From assembly GCF_038051945.1 (NCBI RefSeq), contig NZ_CP150302.1:7192001-7256000 (forward strand): DNA of 64,000 nt, read 5' to 3'. This DNA is from Paenibacillus sp. FSL H3-0469. Its GTDB lineage: Bacteria; Bacillota; Bacilli; Paenibacillales; Paenibacillaceae. How positions within the stretch are numbered: the first letter of the stretch is position 1; the number at the start of each line of letters is the position of its first letter. The translations under genes and the position numbers were made by a program. This document shows, piece after piece, positions 26,201 through 34,959 of the stretch. The notes under the pieces were generated by a model. That model did no database searches. It saw only the letters and a list, made by a program, of their open reading frames with translations, and was not told the origin of the DNA.

Positions 26201-27094
26201 TTGAAAAGCACATGGACGTCCCGCTTCACCTCATTTCTGTTCATCCTGCCCTATCTTGCAGCCTTCGGACTGTTTCTGCTGTTTCCGATTCTGTACGGCT
26301 TTGTGATCAGCCTGCAGGACTTCGAGCTGCTGTCTGACACGCATCCCTTTGTGGGGCTGCGCAATTATATTACGATTTTCACCCCCGGAACGTATGAGAA
26401 CAGCATTTTCTTCCGCGGCCTGTGGACCACCTTCCAGTTTGTCCTGTATTCCGTTCCGTTGCTAATCCTTGCGGGGCTGGGGATGGCGATGCTGGTTAAT
26501 GCGCTGCCGGCGAAGCTCCGGGGGCTGTTCCGGACGTTCTATTTCCTGCCTTACGCACTGTCGGCCTCCGTAATGGCCGTGATCTGGCTGATGATGTTCG
26601 ATACCAATGCCGGATTCATTAACAGCCTGCTGCAAAAGCTGGGCCTGACCGCTATCCCGTGGCTGACGGACACGCCCTGGGTCTGGATTTCACTGGTGCT
26701 CACCACGCTCTGGTGGACGATCGGGTTCAATATGATTATTTTTGTGAATGCGCTCAATGAAGTGCCGGAGGAGTATTACGAGGCGGCTGCCATTGATGGA
26801 GCAGGCGCCTGGAACCGGTTCGTGTCGATTACACTGCCTACGATCCGGCCGGTCATGCTGTTCGTGATGATTACCTCGACAATCGCTTCCTTCAACATTT
26901 ATGCCCAGCCGTTCCTGCTGACGCGCGGAGGGCCGGGAGACACCACCAAGGTGCTGCTGATCAATGTACTGGACCAGGCATTTGCGCGCAAGGACATTGG
27001 CTCGGCTTCCGCAATGGCGATTCTGATGGCGCTGCTGATCATGATGGTGTCAATCGTACAGTTCCGTCTTACGAACCGGAAGGAGAACGTCTAA
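26201..27094 (+). CDS. Sugar ABC transporter permease (MalF type)
   Basis: The TTG at 26201 lies 8 nt after GGAGG; the in-frame ATG at 26186 has AGGA almost touching it and is less likely. The 297-residue protein has six predicted membrane helices and the cytoplasmic EAA loop EYYEAAAIDGAGAWNRF...LPTIRPV, which docks the ATPase. It lies between the binding protein and the second permease, with the TAA directly followed by the next ATG (coupled translation). It forms the heterodimeric channel with the next gene product. Confidence 0.9.
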   Translation: MKSTWTSRFTSFLFILPYLAAFGLFLLFPILYGFVISLQDFELLSDTHPFVGLRNYITIFTPGTYENSIFFRGLWTTFQFVLYSVPLLILAGLGMAMLVNALPAKLRGLFRTFYFLPYALSASVMAVIWLMMFDTNAGFINSLLQKLGLTAIPWLTDTPWVWISLVLTTLWWTIGFNMIIFVNALNEVPEEYYEAAAIDGAGAWNRFVSITLPTIRPVMLFVMITSTIASFNIYAQPFLLTRGGPGDTTKVLLINVLDQAFARKDIGSASAMAILMALLIMMVSIVQFRLTNRKENV

Positions 27095-27928
27095 ATGGGT
27101 AAAGCAAAAAAAACGGGCCTGCTGGTGCTGGCCGTCCTGATTGCGCTGTTCGTGCTGCTGCCGCTGGTCTGGATGCTGTCCACGGCCTTCAAGAATGACT
27201 TCGAAGCCCTCTCCGGGCGGATGAACTTCTTCCCGCAGAAGCCCACGCTTGATAATTTCGCTCAGGGGCTGGGTGGGGAGCTGATGAACACCCCTATTCT
27301 CCGCTGGATCATCAATTCCTTGTCAGTCGGGATAGCCGGTACAGCCATCGTGCTACTGATTGACTCCATGGCGGCGTTCGCTCTGGCCCGGCTGCCGGAT
27401 CTGCCGCTGCGCCGCACGCTGCTGTCCATGTTCATCGCCTCGCTGATGATTCCGGGCGTGCTGACCTTTCTGCCGATGTACATGGAGTTCAATGCACTGG
27501 GGTTGATCAACACTTATCAGGCGCTGATTCTGCCGGCTACTGCCGGGGCGTTCGGAGTGTTCCTGCTGTACCAGTTCTTTGTCTATTTTCCCAAAGAGAT
27601 TGAAGAGGCTGCCCGGATCGACGGAGTGAACAAGTGGAAGCTGTATACCCGGATTCTGCTGCCCTCGGCAGTCTCAATTATGATGACGCTGGGTATTTTC
27701 ACCTTCATGGGAATCTACAATGACTTTGTCTGGCCGCTGTATGCCACCACCTCGCCGGAGATGCGGACGATCACTGCGGGGATTGCTATGATGGCTACAG
27801 GAAGCTACACCCAGAGTTACGGCAAGCTGATGGCCATGACTACCGTCGCCGCACTCCCGGTGCTGATTATCTTCATCGCCGGTCAGAAGTCATTCGTGAA
27901 GGCGATTACGAGTTCGGGAGTGAAGTAG
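27095..27928 (+). CDS. Sugar ABC transporter permease (MalG type)
   Basis: A 277-residue membrane protein starting immediately after the stop of the first permease. It has six helices, an N-terminal PLVWMLSTAFK segment typical of the MalG side, and the EAA motif EIEEAARIDGVNKWKLYTRILLPSAVS. It completes the importer channel with the gene before it. A piece of the large palindrome found at 20318 follows the stop codon. Confidence 0.92.
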   Translation: MGKAKKTGLLVLAVLIALFVLLPLVWMLSTAFKNDFEALSGRMNFFPQKPTLDNFAQGLGGELMNTPILRWIINSLSVGIAGTAIVLLIDSMAAFALARLPDLPLRRTLLSMFIASLMIPGVLTFLPMYMEFNALGLINTYQALILPATAGAFGVFLLYQFFVYFPKEIEEAARIDGVNKWKLYTRILLPSAVSIMMTLGIFTFMGIYNDFVWPLYATTSPEMRTITAGIAMMATGSYTQSYGKLMAMTTVAALPVLIIFIAGQKSFVKAITSSGVK

Positions 27929-27951
27929 GGTCACTGCGGTGAACATTTGGA
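27929..27951 (-). repeat. Truncated inverted copy of the 20.3-kb palindrome
   Basis: 22 nt are the exact reverse complement of the 3' flank of the element at 20430-20451 (TCCAAAT, GTTCA, CCGCAGTGAC). The next ~20 bp (TTTCCGG...CTGCTG) still resemble its TTTCGG...CTGTTG stretch. This is a decayed remnant in the gap between the permease and GH43 genes. Confidence 0.6.
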
Positions 27952-28008
27952 TTTCCGGTGACTGCTGATGCTGTAGAAAAGGTTCGATAACCCTTGGAGG
28001 AGTAGAAA

Positions 28009-29787
28009 ATGCTAATAAAGCCAGAAAAACCGCAGAAGGCATGGGCAGGCAGGAAATCACGTAAAATAACCTACACCCTTGCGGCGGTTCTCTTAGTGAT
28101 ACTCGCAGGAGGTGCATATTTGTTGCTGCAGCAAGGGAATAGCGGAACAGATGAGGTCTACAAAGGGCATGGGGGAACGTTCAAGAACACGCTGGCCGAG
28201 ATGGATACGCCTGATCCGAGCGTGATTTACAGGGAGGGGTATTATTACATGACCTTCACCCATAACGGAACGGATATTATGGTGATGAAGTCACGAACCC
28301 TGGATTTCCGCCAGGCAGAGCGGAAGGTGGTGTGGTACCCGCCGGCCGGGACGGCCTACTCGGCGAATCTCTGGGCACCCGAGCTGCAGTATATCCGGGG
28401 CAGCTGGTATATCTATTTTGCCGCAGATGACGGAAAGAACGAGAATCACCGGATGTATGTACTGCAGGGGGACAGCGTTGATCCGCTGGGCGATTATACC
28501 TTCAAGGGTCAAATAACTGACGATACCAATAAGTGGGCGATCGACGGGCTGGCGATGGAGGTGAATGAGGAGCTGTATTTCGTCTGGTCCGGCTGGGAAG
28601 GCGGGGTGAACGCTGCGCAGAATACCTATATCGCGCCGATGAGTGATCCGTTGACAATCAGCGGGCCGAGGGTACTGATTAGTGAACCGCTGCTTCCCTG
28701 GGAGCAGGCCGGAGGTCCGCCTTATATCAACGAAGGCCAATCTGTCCTTCATCATGACAACCGTGTCTTCATTGTCTACTCCGGGGCGGGCAGCTGGACC
28801 CCATATTATAGTCTGGGCCTGCTGGCGCTGAAGCCCGGCGGCAATCCGCTGGAAGCCGCAGACTGGACTAAGTCGGAGGAGCCGCTGCTGGCGATGGATG
28901 AAGCCGCCAGAGTGTACGGGCCGGGGCATAATTCATTCACGGTCTCGCCGGATGGCAGCGAGCAGTGGATTGTATATCATGCTACGGCTGGAGTGCATGA
29001 CGGCTGGAACAACCGCAAGGCGCGGGCCCAGCCGGTCCGCTGGGACGATGCAGGGCTGCCGGTCTTCGGCAAGCCGCTGCCGCTAAGCACAGCGCTTGAA
29101 GTTCCAGCGGGAACGGGAGTATTCCTGGCGGAGAATGCCATCCGCAGCGGTACCTGGCTGGAGTTCCCGTCCCTGCCGTCCACAGTGGATAGCGCTACCC
29201 CGTTGCTGGTGCATTATTTCAATCCGGGGCAAGAGCCGGTTGAGGCGGCTGTAACAGTGAATGGTGGAGCGCCGTCAATGCTTCAGCTGACGCCGTCCGG
29301 GGAAGGGCAGACCGGATATGCCTATGTTCGCTTGCCGTTCGCAGCCGGAATGAATACGGTAGCTCTGGAGCTGCCGCAGGGGGTAAAGGCTGAACTGCGG
29401 GCGGTAGAAATACCGCGTTACGAAGGTGAAGCCCAGACGCTGGAGGGGGAGGCAACGGCTGAAGACAACCCGTATGCCTCTGGCGGTGCGGCGGCACTAT
29501 TAAGCGGAAGCGGGGCAGCGCTGCGCTTCGGCAATATCGAGGTCCCGCACAGCGGAATCTACACGGAGACGGTGGCTGTCCTGAATGCTTCACCCGATGC
29601 GAAGCTGGAGGTATCTGTGAACGGGAGGCCGAAGGCCGCCTCTCTCCCTGAACGGCTGGAACGGAACCAGCCAGCATTCATGGAGCTGAAGCTCAAATTA
29701 CAGGGCGGGGTTAATGAGATCATTCTTTTTGACAGACAAGGCAGCTTCGGTATAGATTATATGGATATATGGCAGAAACGTGAATGA
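28009..29787 (+). CDS. Membrane-anchored GH43-family glycosidase with C-terminal carbohydrate-binding region
   Basis: A 592-residue protein. An N-terminal basic stretch and one helix (residues ~20-42) anchor or export it. The five-bladed GH43 domain (residues ~60-370) shows the general base Asp69 (TPDPSVI), the pKa-modulating Asp179 (WAIDGLAMEV) and the acid Glu242 (INEGQSVL), plus the GPGHNSF His loop. These enzymes release arabinose or xylose residues from plant polysaccharides. The C-terminus (from ~500; LEGEAT... to YMDIWQKRE) resembles CBM6/35 beta-sandwich modules. GGAGG precedes the ATG. It lies inside the transporter/two-component locus, so it likely trims the imported substrate. Confidence 0.88.
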   Translation: MLIKPEKPQKAWAGRKSRKITYTLAAVLLVILAGGAYLLLQQGNSGTDEVYKGHGGTFKNTLAEMDTPDPSVIYREGYYYMTFTHNGTDIMVMKSRTLDFRQAERKVVWYPPAGTAYSANLWAPELQYIRGSWYIYFAADDGKNENHRMYVLQGDSVDPLGDYTFKGQITDDTNKWAIDGLAMEVNEELYFVWSGWEGGVNAAQNTYIAPMSDPLTISGPRVLISEPLLPWEQAGGPPYINEGQSVLHHDNRVFIVYSGAGSWTPYYSLGLLALKPGGNPLEAADWTKSEEPLLAMDEAARVYGPGHNSFTVSPDGSEQWIVYHATAGVHDGWNNRKARAQPVRWDDAGLPVFGKPLPLSTALEVPAGTGVFLAENAIRSGTWLEFPSLPSTVDSATPLLVHYFNPGQEPVEAAVTVNGGAPSMLQLTPSGEGQTGYAYVRLPFAAGMNTVALELPQGVKAELRAVEIPRYEGEAQTLEGEATAEDNPYASGGAAALLSGSGAALRFGNIEVPHSGIYTETVAVLNASPDAKLEVSVNGRPKAASLPERLERNQPAFMELKLKLQGGVNEIILFDRQGSFGIDYMDIWQKRE

Positions 29788-29832
29788 GCCTGACAGATTC
29801 ATAGACGGCAAGCAAGGCGGGGGCTTACTTAT

Positions 29833-31149
29833 ATGAGAGATACCAGATGCAATACCGGATATAGACGAAATAAACTGATTGCGCTTTCAATCCCGCTGCT
29901 GGTTTTGCTGCTGGTGCTGGGCGGCTGCGGTGCTGAGGATGCGGCGGAACCTCCACAGGCTGCTGCCGAGCCGGTAACTCTGGAGTACTGGACCCCGTTC
30001 AGCGGAGGAGACAACATCTTCATGACCGAGCTGGTGGAGCAGTTCAACAAGGAACACCAGGATATCCGGATCGATCAGATCAACTCCCGGCTGGATGATT
30101 ATTATTCCCGGCTGCGTACAGCCATTCTGTCCGGCAATGCGCCGGATCTGGCCATTATCCACGCCACCAATCTGCCGCAGTTCGTGCAGAACAGTTATAT
30201 CGAGCCGCTTGACGGACTGGCTGCGGATACCGGGCTGGACTGGGGCCAGTTTAATGCCAAAATCGCTGAATCCACAGTCTACGGCGGCACCCATTACGCG
30301 GTACCTCTGGATACGCATACGCTGGTGCTCTATTACAACAAGAAGTATTTGCGGGAAGCCGGGCTGCTGGACGCTGAAGACAAGCCGTTGATCAGCCGGG
30401 GAGAGCAGGGATTTACCGCATTTCTGCAAAAGCTGAAGCAGTCTGTTCCGTCCGGTGTCGCACCGCTGGCTCTGCCCAGCACACGTATTGATTCTGTGTG
30501 GTTATGGTGGAGCCTGTACAATCAGATGCCGGGCGGCGGTGTCTTCTACAATCCGGAAGGTACGCGGGCGGTCTTTAACAACAAGGCCTCACTTCAGGCG
30601 TTGGAGTTCGTAAACCGTCTGTATCAGCAGGAGCTTATTCCTCCGAATATCAATGATGCCTTTAAGCTGTTCTATGACGGTGAGGCGGCTACGCTGATTA
30701 CCGGGGTGTGGGGGACCGGCGCTTTTGAGAAGGATGAGCAGCTGGAGCTGGGGGTCGTGCCGATTCCGGTCATTTATGACCATCCTGCGGTCTGGGGAGA
30801 TTCGCATACCCTGGCTATTCCGGCCAAAAGTGAGATGAGCGCAGAGAAGCGCCGGGCAGCGATGATCTTTGCCCGCTGGGCGGTGGAGCATGGGGTGATG
30901 TGGGCGGAAGCAGGGCATGTGCCGAGTTCCCGGAAGGTCGTGGAGAGCGGGGCGTATGCTGCGTTGAAATTCCGCAGTGATTATGCCAACACCGCCAATT
31001 CCGTAGCCTATTGGCCGAGAAATGTGAAGCAGTGGAGTATTAATGAAGAGATTATCCGGCAGTTTGAGCGGATGATCTATAAGGAGCAAAGTCCGCAGCA
31101 GGCTCTGCAGAGGGCGGTGGACAGCATTAACCTTCAGCTGAAGAAATGA
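29833..31149 (+). CDS. Second sugar-binding lipoprotein, next to the sensor kinase
   Basis: A 438-residue family-1 binding protein with lipobox LGGC (Cys32). It is homologous to the binding protein at 24782: LEYWTPFSGGDNIFM against LLFWSPFSGSDGPFM, APDLAIIHATNLP against RPDLMIMHVDQVP, and VPLDTHTLVLYYNKKYLREAG. It sits immediately before the YesM-type kinase and overlaps it or its leader, separated from the permeases by GH43. It may be an alternative transport receptor or a ligand presenter for the kinase; the arrangement favours the latter without proving it. Confidence 0.88.
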   Translation: MRDTRCNTGYRRNKLIALSIPLLVLLLVLGGCGAEDAAEPPQAAAEPVTLEYWTPFSGGDNIFMTELVEQFNKEHQDIRIDQINSRLDDYYSRLRTAILSGNAPDLAIIHATNLPQFVQNSYIEPLDGLAADTGLDWGQFNAKIAESTVYGGTHYAVPLDTHTLVLYYNKKYLREAGLLDAEDKPLISRGEQGFTAFLQKLKQSVPSGVAPLALPSTRIDSVWLWWSLYNQMPGGGVFYNPEGTRAVFNNKASLQALEFVNRLYQQELIPPNINDAFKLFYDGEAATLITGVWGTGAFEKDEQLELGVVPIPVIYDHPAVWGDSHTLAIPAKSEMSAEKRRAAMIFARWAVEHGVMWAEAGHVPSSRKVVESGAYAALKFRSDYANTANSVAYWPRNVKQWSINEEIIRQFERMIYKEQSPQQALQRAVDSINLQLKK

Positions 31150-31178
31150 CGGTAAGGGGATCGAAGGAGAGAATGCGG

Positions 31179-32990
31179 TTGAAATCATTTCGCGGCTGGT
31201 TCAGGAACCTCGCGCTTGCGCGCAAGCTTATTCTTATCAATGTCGTGTTCATCGTATTGCCGCTGGGGCTGATGGGCTATTTCGCCTTTGCCCGCTTTAC
31301 CGAAACGACGGAGCGCAAGGTGGGCGATTATCAGCTTCAGACGCTGAAGCAGCTTACCCTGAATATTGATACTTATATGAATGAGCTGAACCGGCTGACC
31401 GTAATGCCGTACCAATATCCCAAGGTTACCGAATATCTGGCAACGAAGCGCTCCCCCGGAGAACCTTTAACGCTTGATGAGATCAGCGGCTTGAACAGCT
31501 TCGTTACCCAGGTGTTCCTGAACGGCCGGGTGGATATTCTGGGCGTCTCGCTATACGGCACCGGAGGTGCCTCGTATGTGGTCATGCCGGAGAGCCAATA
31601 TGTGACAACCTACAAGCTGGATGAGAATGTAAGCTGGCTGAACAAGTTCAAAGGGCATTACGGACAGCCGGTCTATGTTGCCACGCATGACATAAGCGCA
31701 AGCGGCGGTAAGGTGTACCAGGCCTTCTCCATTGTGCGGGAGCTGCGCAGCTTCGATGACGGGGTGACGCTCGGTTATATCGTCATAGATGTGGACCCCA
31801 AATTCATCCGCGAGATTCTGTCCAAAGTAAAGCTGGATGCCAGGGAGCAACTGTACATTACGGATGATTCGGGCAATCTGGTGATCGGCAAGGATCACGG
31901 AGTGCCGCAGGCTGCGCCTTCCCGCTTACCGGGTAAACCCGCCGAAGGGGTAAGCCATGTGAAGTCGGAGGGAGAGGGCCAGCTGATGGCCCGCGTAACT
32001 TCCGAAGTGACAGGCTGGACAACGGTAGGTGTCGTTCCTGTATCCAGCCTGATGAAAGATACCGAGGTGCTGCGCACCTACATTATTCTGATTGGCATCC
32101 TCTGTGTGGGCCTGGCCCTGCTGCTGTACGTGTTCATTGCCTATCGCATTACCCAGCCGCTGCGCAAGCTGAGCCGGTTGATGCGCAGTGTTGAGCGCGG
32201 GGATCTCAGTATGGCTTTTCCGGTAAGCGGCACGGATGAGGTAGGGATGCTGGGCCATTCGTTCAATGGCATGCTGGCCAAGCTCAGCGAGCTGGGGTAT
32301 CTGCTCTATGAGACGGAGATCCGGGAGAAGGATGCGCAGATTGCCGCGCTGCAGAGCAAGATTAATCCGCATTTTCTGTACAATACACTGGGTTCGATCA
32401 GCATGTACGCCGAGCTCGAGGGCAGTCCGGAGATTATTGCCATGTCCAACAATCTCAGCAAGCTGCTGCGGTATAGTCTGAGCGGACGCAAGGAGCATGT
32501 GACGCTTCAGGATGAACTGGATCATGTCGGCGGGTATATGACCATCCAGCAGATGCGTTATGAAGAGCGGATTCAGTTCAGCATGAGTATCGAACCTTCG
32601 CTGCTGGGCTGCGAGGTCATCCCGCTGATGATCCAGCCGCTGGTGGAGAACGCCATCAACCATGCGCTGGACCAGGGGGTGGGGCGGGGCGTGATTTCAC
32701 TGACCGCAGGCAGCAGCAATCAAGTGCTTACAATTACGGTTGAGGATGACGGAATCGGTATGAATGCGGAGGCGCTGGAGGCGCTCCGGCTGCATCTGCG
32801 GAATACGCAGGAGCTCGGCGGACGCTCGGGTAACGGGCTGCTGAATGTTCACCGCCGGATTGTGCTGCATTACGGGGAGGAATATGGTCTTTCCCTGGAG
32901 AGCATGCCGTATCAGGGCTTCAAGGCGGTGCTTAAGCTACCGGTCATTCACCAGCAGGGCAGAGCAGAGGAGGATGACGGAGTTGCCTAG
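31179..32990 (+). CDS. YesM-type sensor histidine kinase
   Basis: AAGGAG lies 9 nt before the TTG at 31179. In-frame ATGs at 31173 (3 nt from the ribosome site) and 31146 (overlapping the previous stop) are alternatives. About 603 residues: TM1 near the N-terminus, an extracellular Cache-like sensor (~40-290), TM2 (IILIGILCVGLALLLYVFIAY), HAMP, then a His-kinase region with phospho-acceptor His398 in KINPHFLYNTL, and an ATPase domain (PLVENAINHALDQG, DDGIGM, GNGLLNVHRR). It senses an extracellular sugar-type signal and phosphorylates the regulator encoded next, whose start overlaps its end. Confidence 0.9.
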   Translation: MKSFRGWFRNLALARKLILINVVFIVLPLGLMGYFAFARFTETTERKVGDYQLQTLKQLTLNIDTYMNELNRLTVMPYQYPKVTEYLATKRSPGEPLTLDEISGLNSFVTQVFLNGRVDILGVSLYGTGGASYVVMPESQYVTTYKLDENVSWLNKFKGHYGQPVYVATHDISASGGKVYQAFSIVRELRSFDDGVTLGYIVIDVDPKFIREILSKVKLDAREQLYITDDSGNLVIGKDHGVPQAAPSRLPGKPAEGVSHVKSEGEGQLMARVTSEVTGWTTVGVVPVSSLMKDTEVLRTYIILIGILCVGLALLLYVFIAYRITQPLRKLSRLMRSVERGDLSMAFPVSGTDEVGMLGHSFNGMLAKLSELGYLLYETEIREKDAQIAALQSKINPHFLYNTLGSISMYAELEGSPEIIAMSNNLSKLLRYSLSGRKEHVTLQDELDHVGGYMTIQQMRYEERIQFSMSIEPSLLGCEVIPLMIQPLVENAINHALDQGVGRGVISLTAGSSNQVLTITVEDDGIGMNAEALEALRLHLRNTQELGGRSGNGLLNVHRRIVLHYGEEYGLSLESMPYQGFKAVLKLPVIHQQGRAEEDDGVA

Positions 32991-34626
32991 AATACTGATT
33001 GTTGACGATGAATCGGTCTTCCGCAAAGGTCTGCGCAAAATGATCACCAGCCTGGACGGTAACTGGGAGGTGGTCGGTGAAGCCGCTGACGGCTATGATG
33101 CGCTCGACAAGCTGGCCGAGCTGTCGCCCGAAGTACTGCTCACCGATATCCGCATGCCGCGGATGGACGGCATTCAACTGCAGCAGGTGGCCGGGGGGCG
33201 CTTCAAGGATCTGATGACCGTCGTGGTCAGCGGGTATGACGAGTTCGCCTATGTGCAGCAGTCGATGCGCCAGGGAGCGAAGGATTATCTGATGAAGCCG
33301 GTCGAACGCCAGGAGCTAAGCCGTGTGCTGGAGAGGCTGGGCCGCGAGCTGGCCGAGCGTAAGGCAACGCCGGTGCTGAAGAATGAGCCGTGGCAGGTGC
33401 AGCCTGTGCTGAAGCGGCATGTGGCCGGCCATCTGATCGAGAGTCTGCTGAAAGGCAAGACAGAAGAGAGCGACCTCCAGCTGCTGCGGGAGATGGGTTT
33501 TGCCTTCGGGCATCCCTATTTCATCTGTATTGTGATCAAGCTGGATAAGCACTCCGTGGAGAAGGAACGTTACCAGCGGGGCGATGCCTCCCTGTTCCTT
33601 CTGTATATCCAGCAGGTTGTGCAGGAAATGTTGAACCGTCATGCTACAGGATTAAGCTTTGTACTGTCGGATACTGAAGTGGTGGCCTTGCTCAATACGG
33701 CGGACCCGCAGCATTCCTTATCGGCACCGGGCAATCTGGGCGACCAGATCCGCAGGCAGATCCGCTCATTGTCCAACCTGACGGTGACAATCGGGGTCAG
33801 TAATCCGGCGGAAGGACTGCCGGGAATTCCCAGGGCGTACAATGAGGCCGGAATCGCGCTCCTGTACCGGTTGATTGAGGGCGGTGACAAGCTGCTCGAT
33901 TATGCCAAAATGAAGAGGCGTCCCCACACAGGAAACGGACCCCTGAAGTGGTCTTGGGAGCTGCTGGAGAAGTCGATTACCGGCGGCAGAGTGACGGGCA
34001 TTGGCCCGATTGTTGAGCGTATGATTGATGAGCTGTGCAGTACGGCCGAATCACCGGAGAGCATCCACCAGCAGATCTGCAAGCTGCTGCTGTACTACTA
34101 CGAGCTGGCCGAGGAGCTTAATGTTACCGAATCCTGGCTGGGCTCCAAGGATATCCGCAAAGTTCTGTTCGATGTGTGCAGCCTGTCCTCACGGGAGGAA
34201 CTGGCTGAGAAATGCCGGGGGCTGCTGCTGGGCCTGACGGGAAGTATCGCGAAATCCAGGGAGACAAAGGATATCGATCCGGTAACCGCTGCCCAGCGCT
34301 ATATTTCGCAGCATTATGACCATCCGCTGAGCCTTAAGGAAGTGGCGGATGCGGTTTATTTGAACCCGGCGTATTTCAGCAACCTGTTCAAGCAGAGAAC
34401 TGGCGTCACCTTTATCGAATTCCTGACGCAGATCCGGATGGAAGAAGCCCGCAAGAAACTGGCCTTCACCGATGAGAAAATCAGCAGAATCGCAGAGGAG
34501 ACGGGCTTCGCCAACGTGCGCCACTTCAACCGCGTGTTCAAGAACTGCAGCGGTGTTTCTCCTAAAGCATACAGGGACGGCACTCGCAGAGCGCAGGCGG
34601 CATCTATGAATAGCCAGGACAGATAA
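32983..34626 (+). CDS. YesN-type response regulator with AraC output domain
   Basis: GAGGAGG lies 9 nt before the TTG at 32983; the ATG at 32974 directly touches the ribosome site and is less likely. The 547-residue protein has a receiver domain (ILIVDDE, phospho-acceptor Asp55 in LLTDIRMPRMDG, Lys in LMKPVER), a long middle linker domain, and a C-terminal double helix-turn-helix of the AraC family (AQRYISQHYDHPLSLKEVADAVYLNPAYFSNLFK to GVSPKAYRD). It overlaps the kinase end, so translation is coupled. It likely activates the binding-protein/permease/GH43 genes upstream. Confidence 0.92.
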   Translation: MPRILIVDDESVFRKGLRKMITSLDGNWEVVGEAADGYDALDKLAELSPEVLLTDIRMPRMDGIQLQQVAGGRFKDLMTVVVSGYDEFAYVQQSMRQGAKDYLMKPVERQELSRVLERLGRELAERKATPVLKNEPWQVQPVLKRHVAGHLIESLLKGKTEESDLQLLREMGFAFGHPYFICIVIKLDKHSVEKERYQRGDASLFLLYIQQVVQEMLNRHATGLSFVLSDTEVVALLNTADPQHSLSAPGNLGDQIRRQIRSLSNLTVTIGVSNPAEGLPGIPRAYNEAGIALLYRLIEGGDKLLDYAKMKRRPHTGNGPLKWSWELLEKSITGGRVTGIGPIVERMIDELCSTAESPESIHQQICKLLLYYYELAEELNVTESWLGSKDIRKVLFDVCSLSSREELAEKCRGLLLGLTGSIAKSRETKDIDPVTAAQRYISQHYDHPLSLKEVADAVYLNPAYFSNLFKQRTGVTFIEFLTQIRMEEARKKLAFTDEKISRIAEETGFANVRHFNRVFKNCSGVSPKAYRDGTRRAQAASMNSQDR

Positions 34627-34682
34627 CCCGGACCGAAATCCGGACTGAAGTCCGGTTCAGTAGAATAGTACCTTACCATGAG

Positions 34683-34885
34683 CAGCCCCAGCGTGACGGA
34701 AATCCTGCACAAATTGCAACAATCGGAGCTCAACAGGCCCCAGCGTGACGGAAATCCTGCACAACGTGCAACATTCGGCATTGAGCAGCCCCAGCGTGAC
34801 CGAAATCCTGCACAAGTTGCAACCTTCGGAGCTCAACAGCCCCAGCGTGACCGAAATCCTGCATAAGTTGCAACAATTTGCTGTT
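34683..34885 (+). repeat. 51-bp tandem repeat array (locus A, four units)
   Basis: Unit starts (GCCCCAGCGTGAC) are at 34685, 34737, 34788 and 34839, spaced 52, 51 and 51 bp. Each holds GAAATCCTGCA-n5-TGCAAC, then CGGAGCTCAACA or a variant. The array lies tail-to-tail between the YesN-type regulator and hisS. Frames through it encode a 17-residue repeat, but the 52-bp step breaks the frame, so a protein is unlikely. A short hairpin (CCGGACTGAAGTCCGG, 34640) precedes it. A divergent array with the same core lies at 50611. Confidence 0.85.
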
Positions 34886-34959
34886 GGTAGCTACAATCCG
34901 AGACTGGCAAGGTGGTGTGAACTCACTCGTCTGTCTGGCGGAGAATATGTGTCTGGAAT

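Noticed and set aside
34683..34885. CRISPR array
   Set aside because: Units abut one another and are similar over their whole length. There are no unique spacers and no cas genes.
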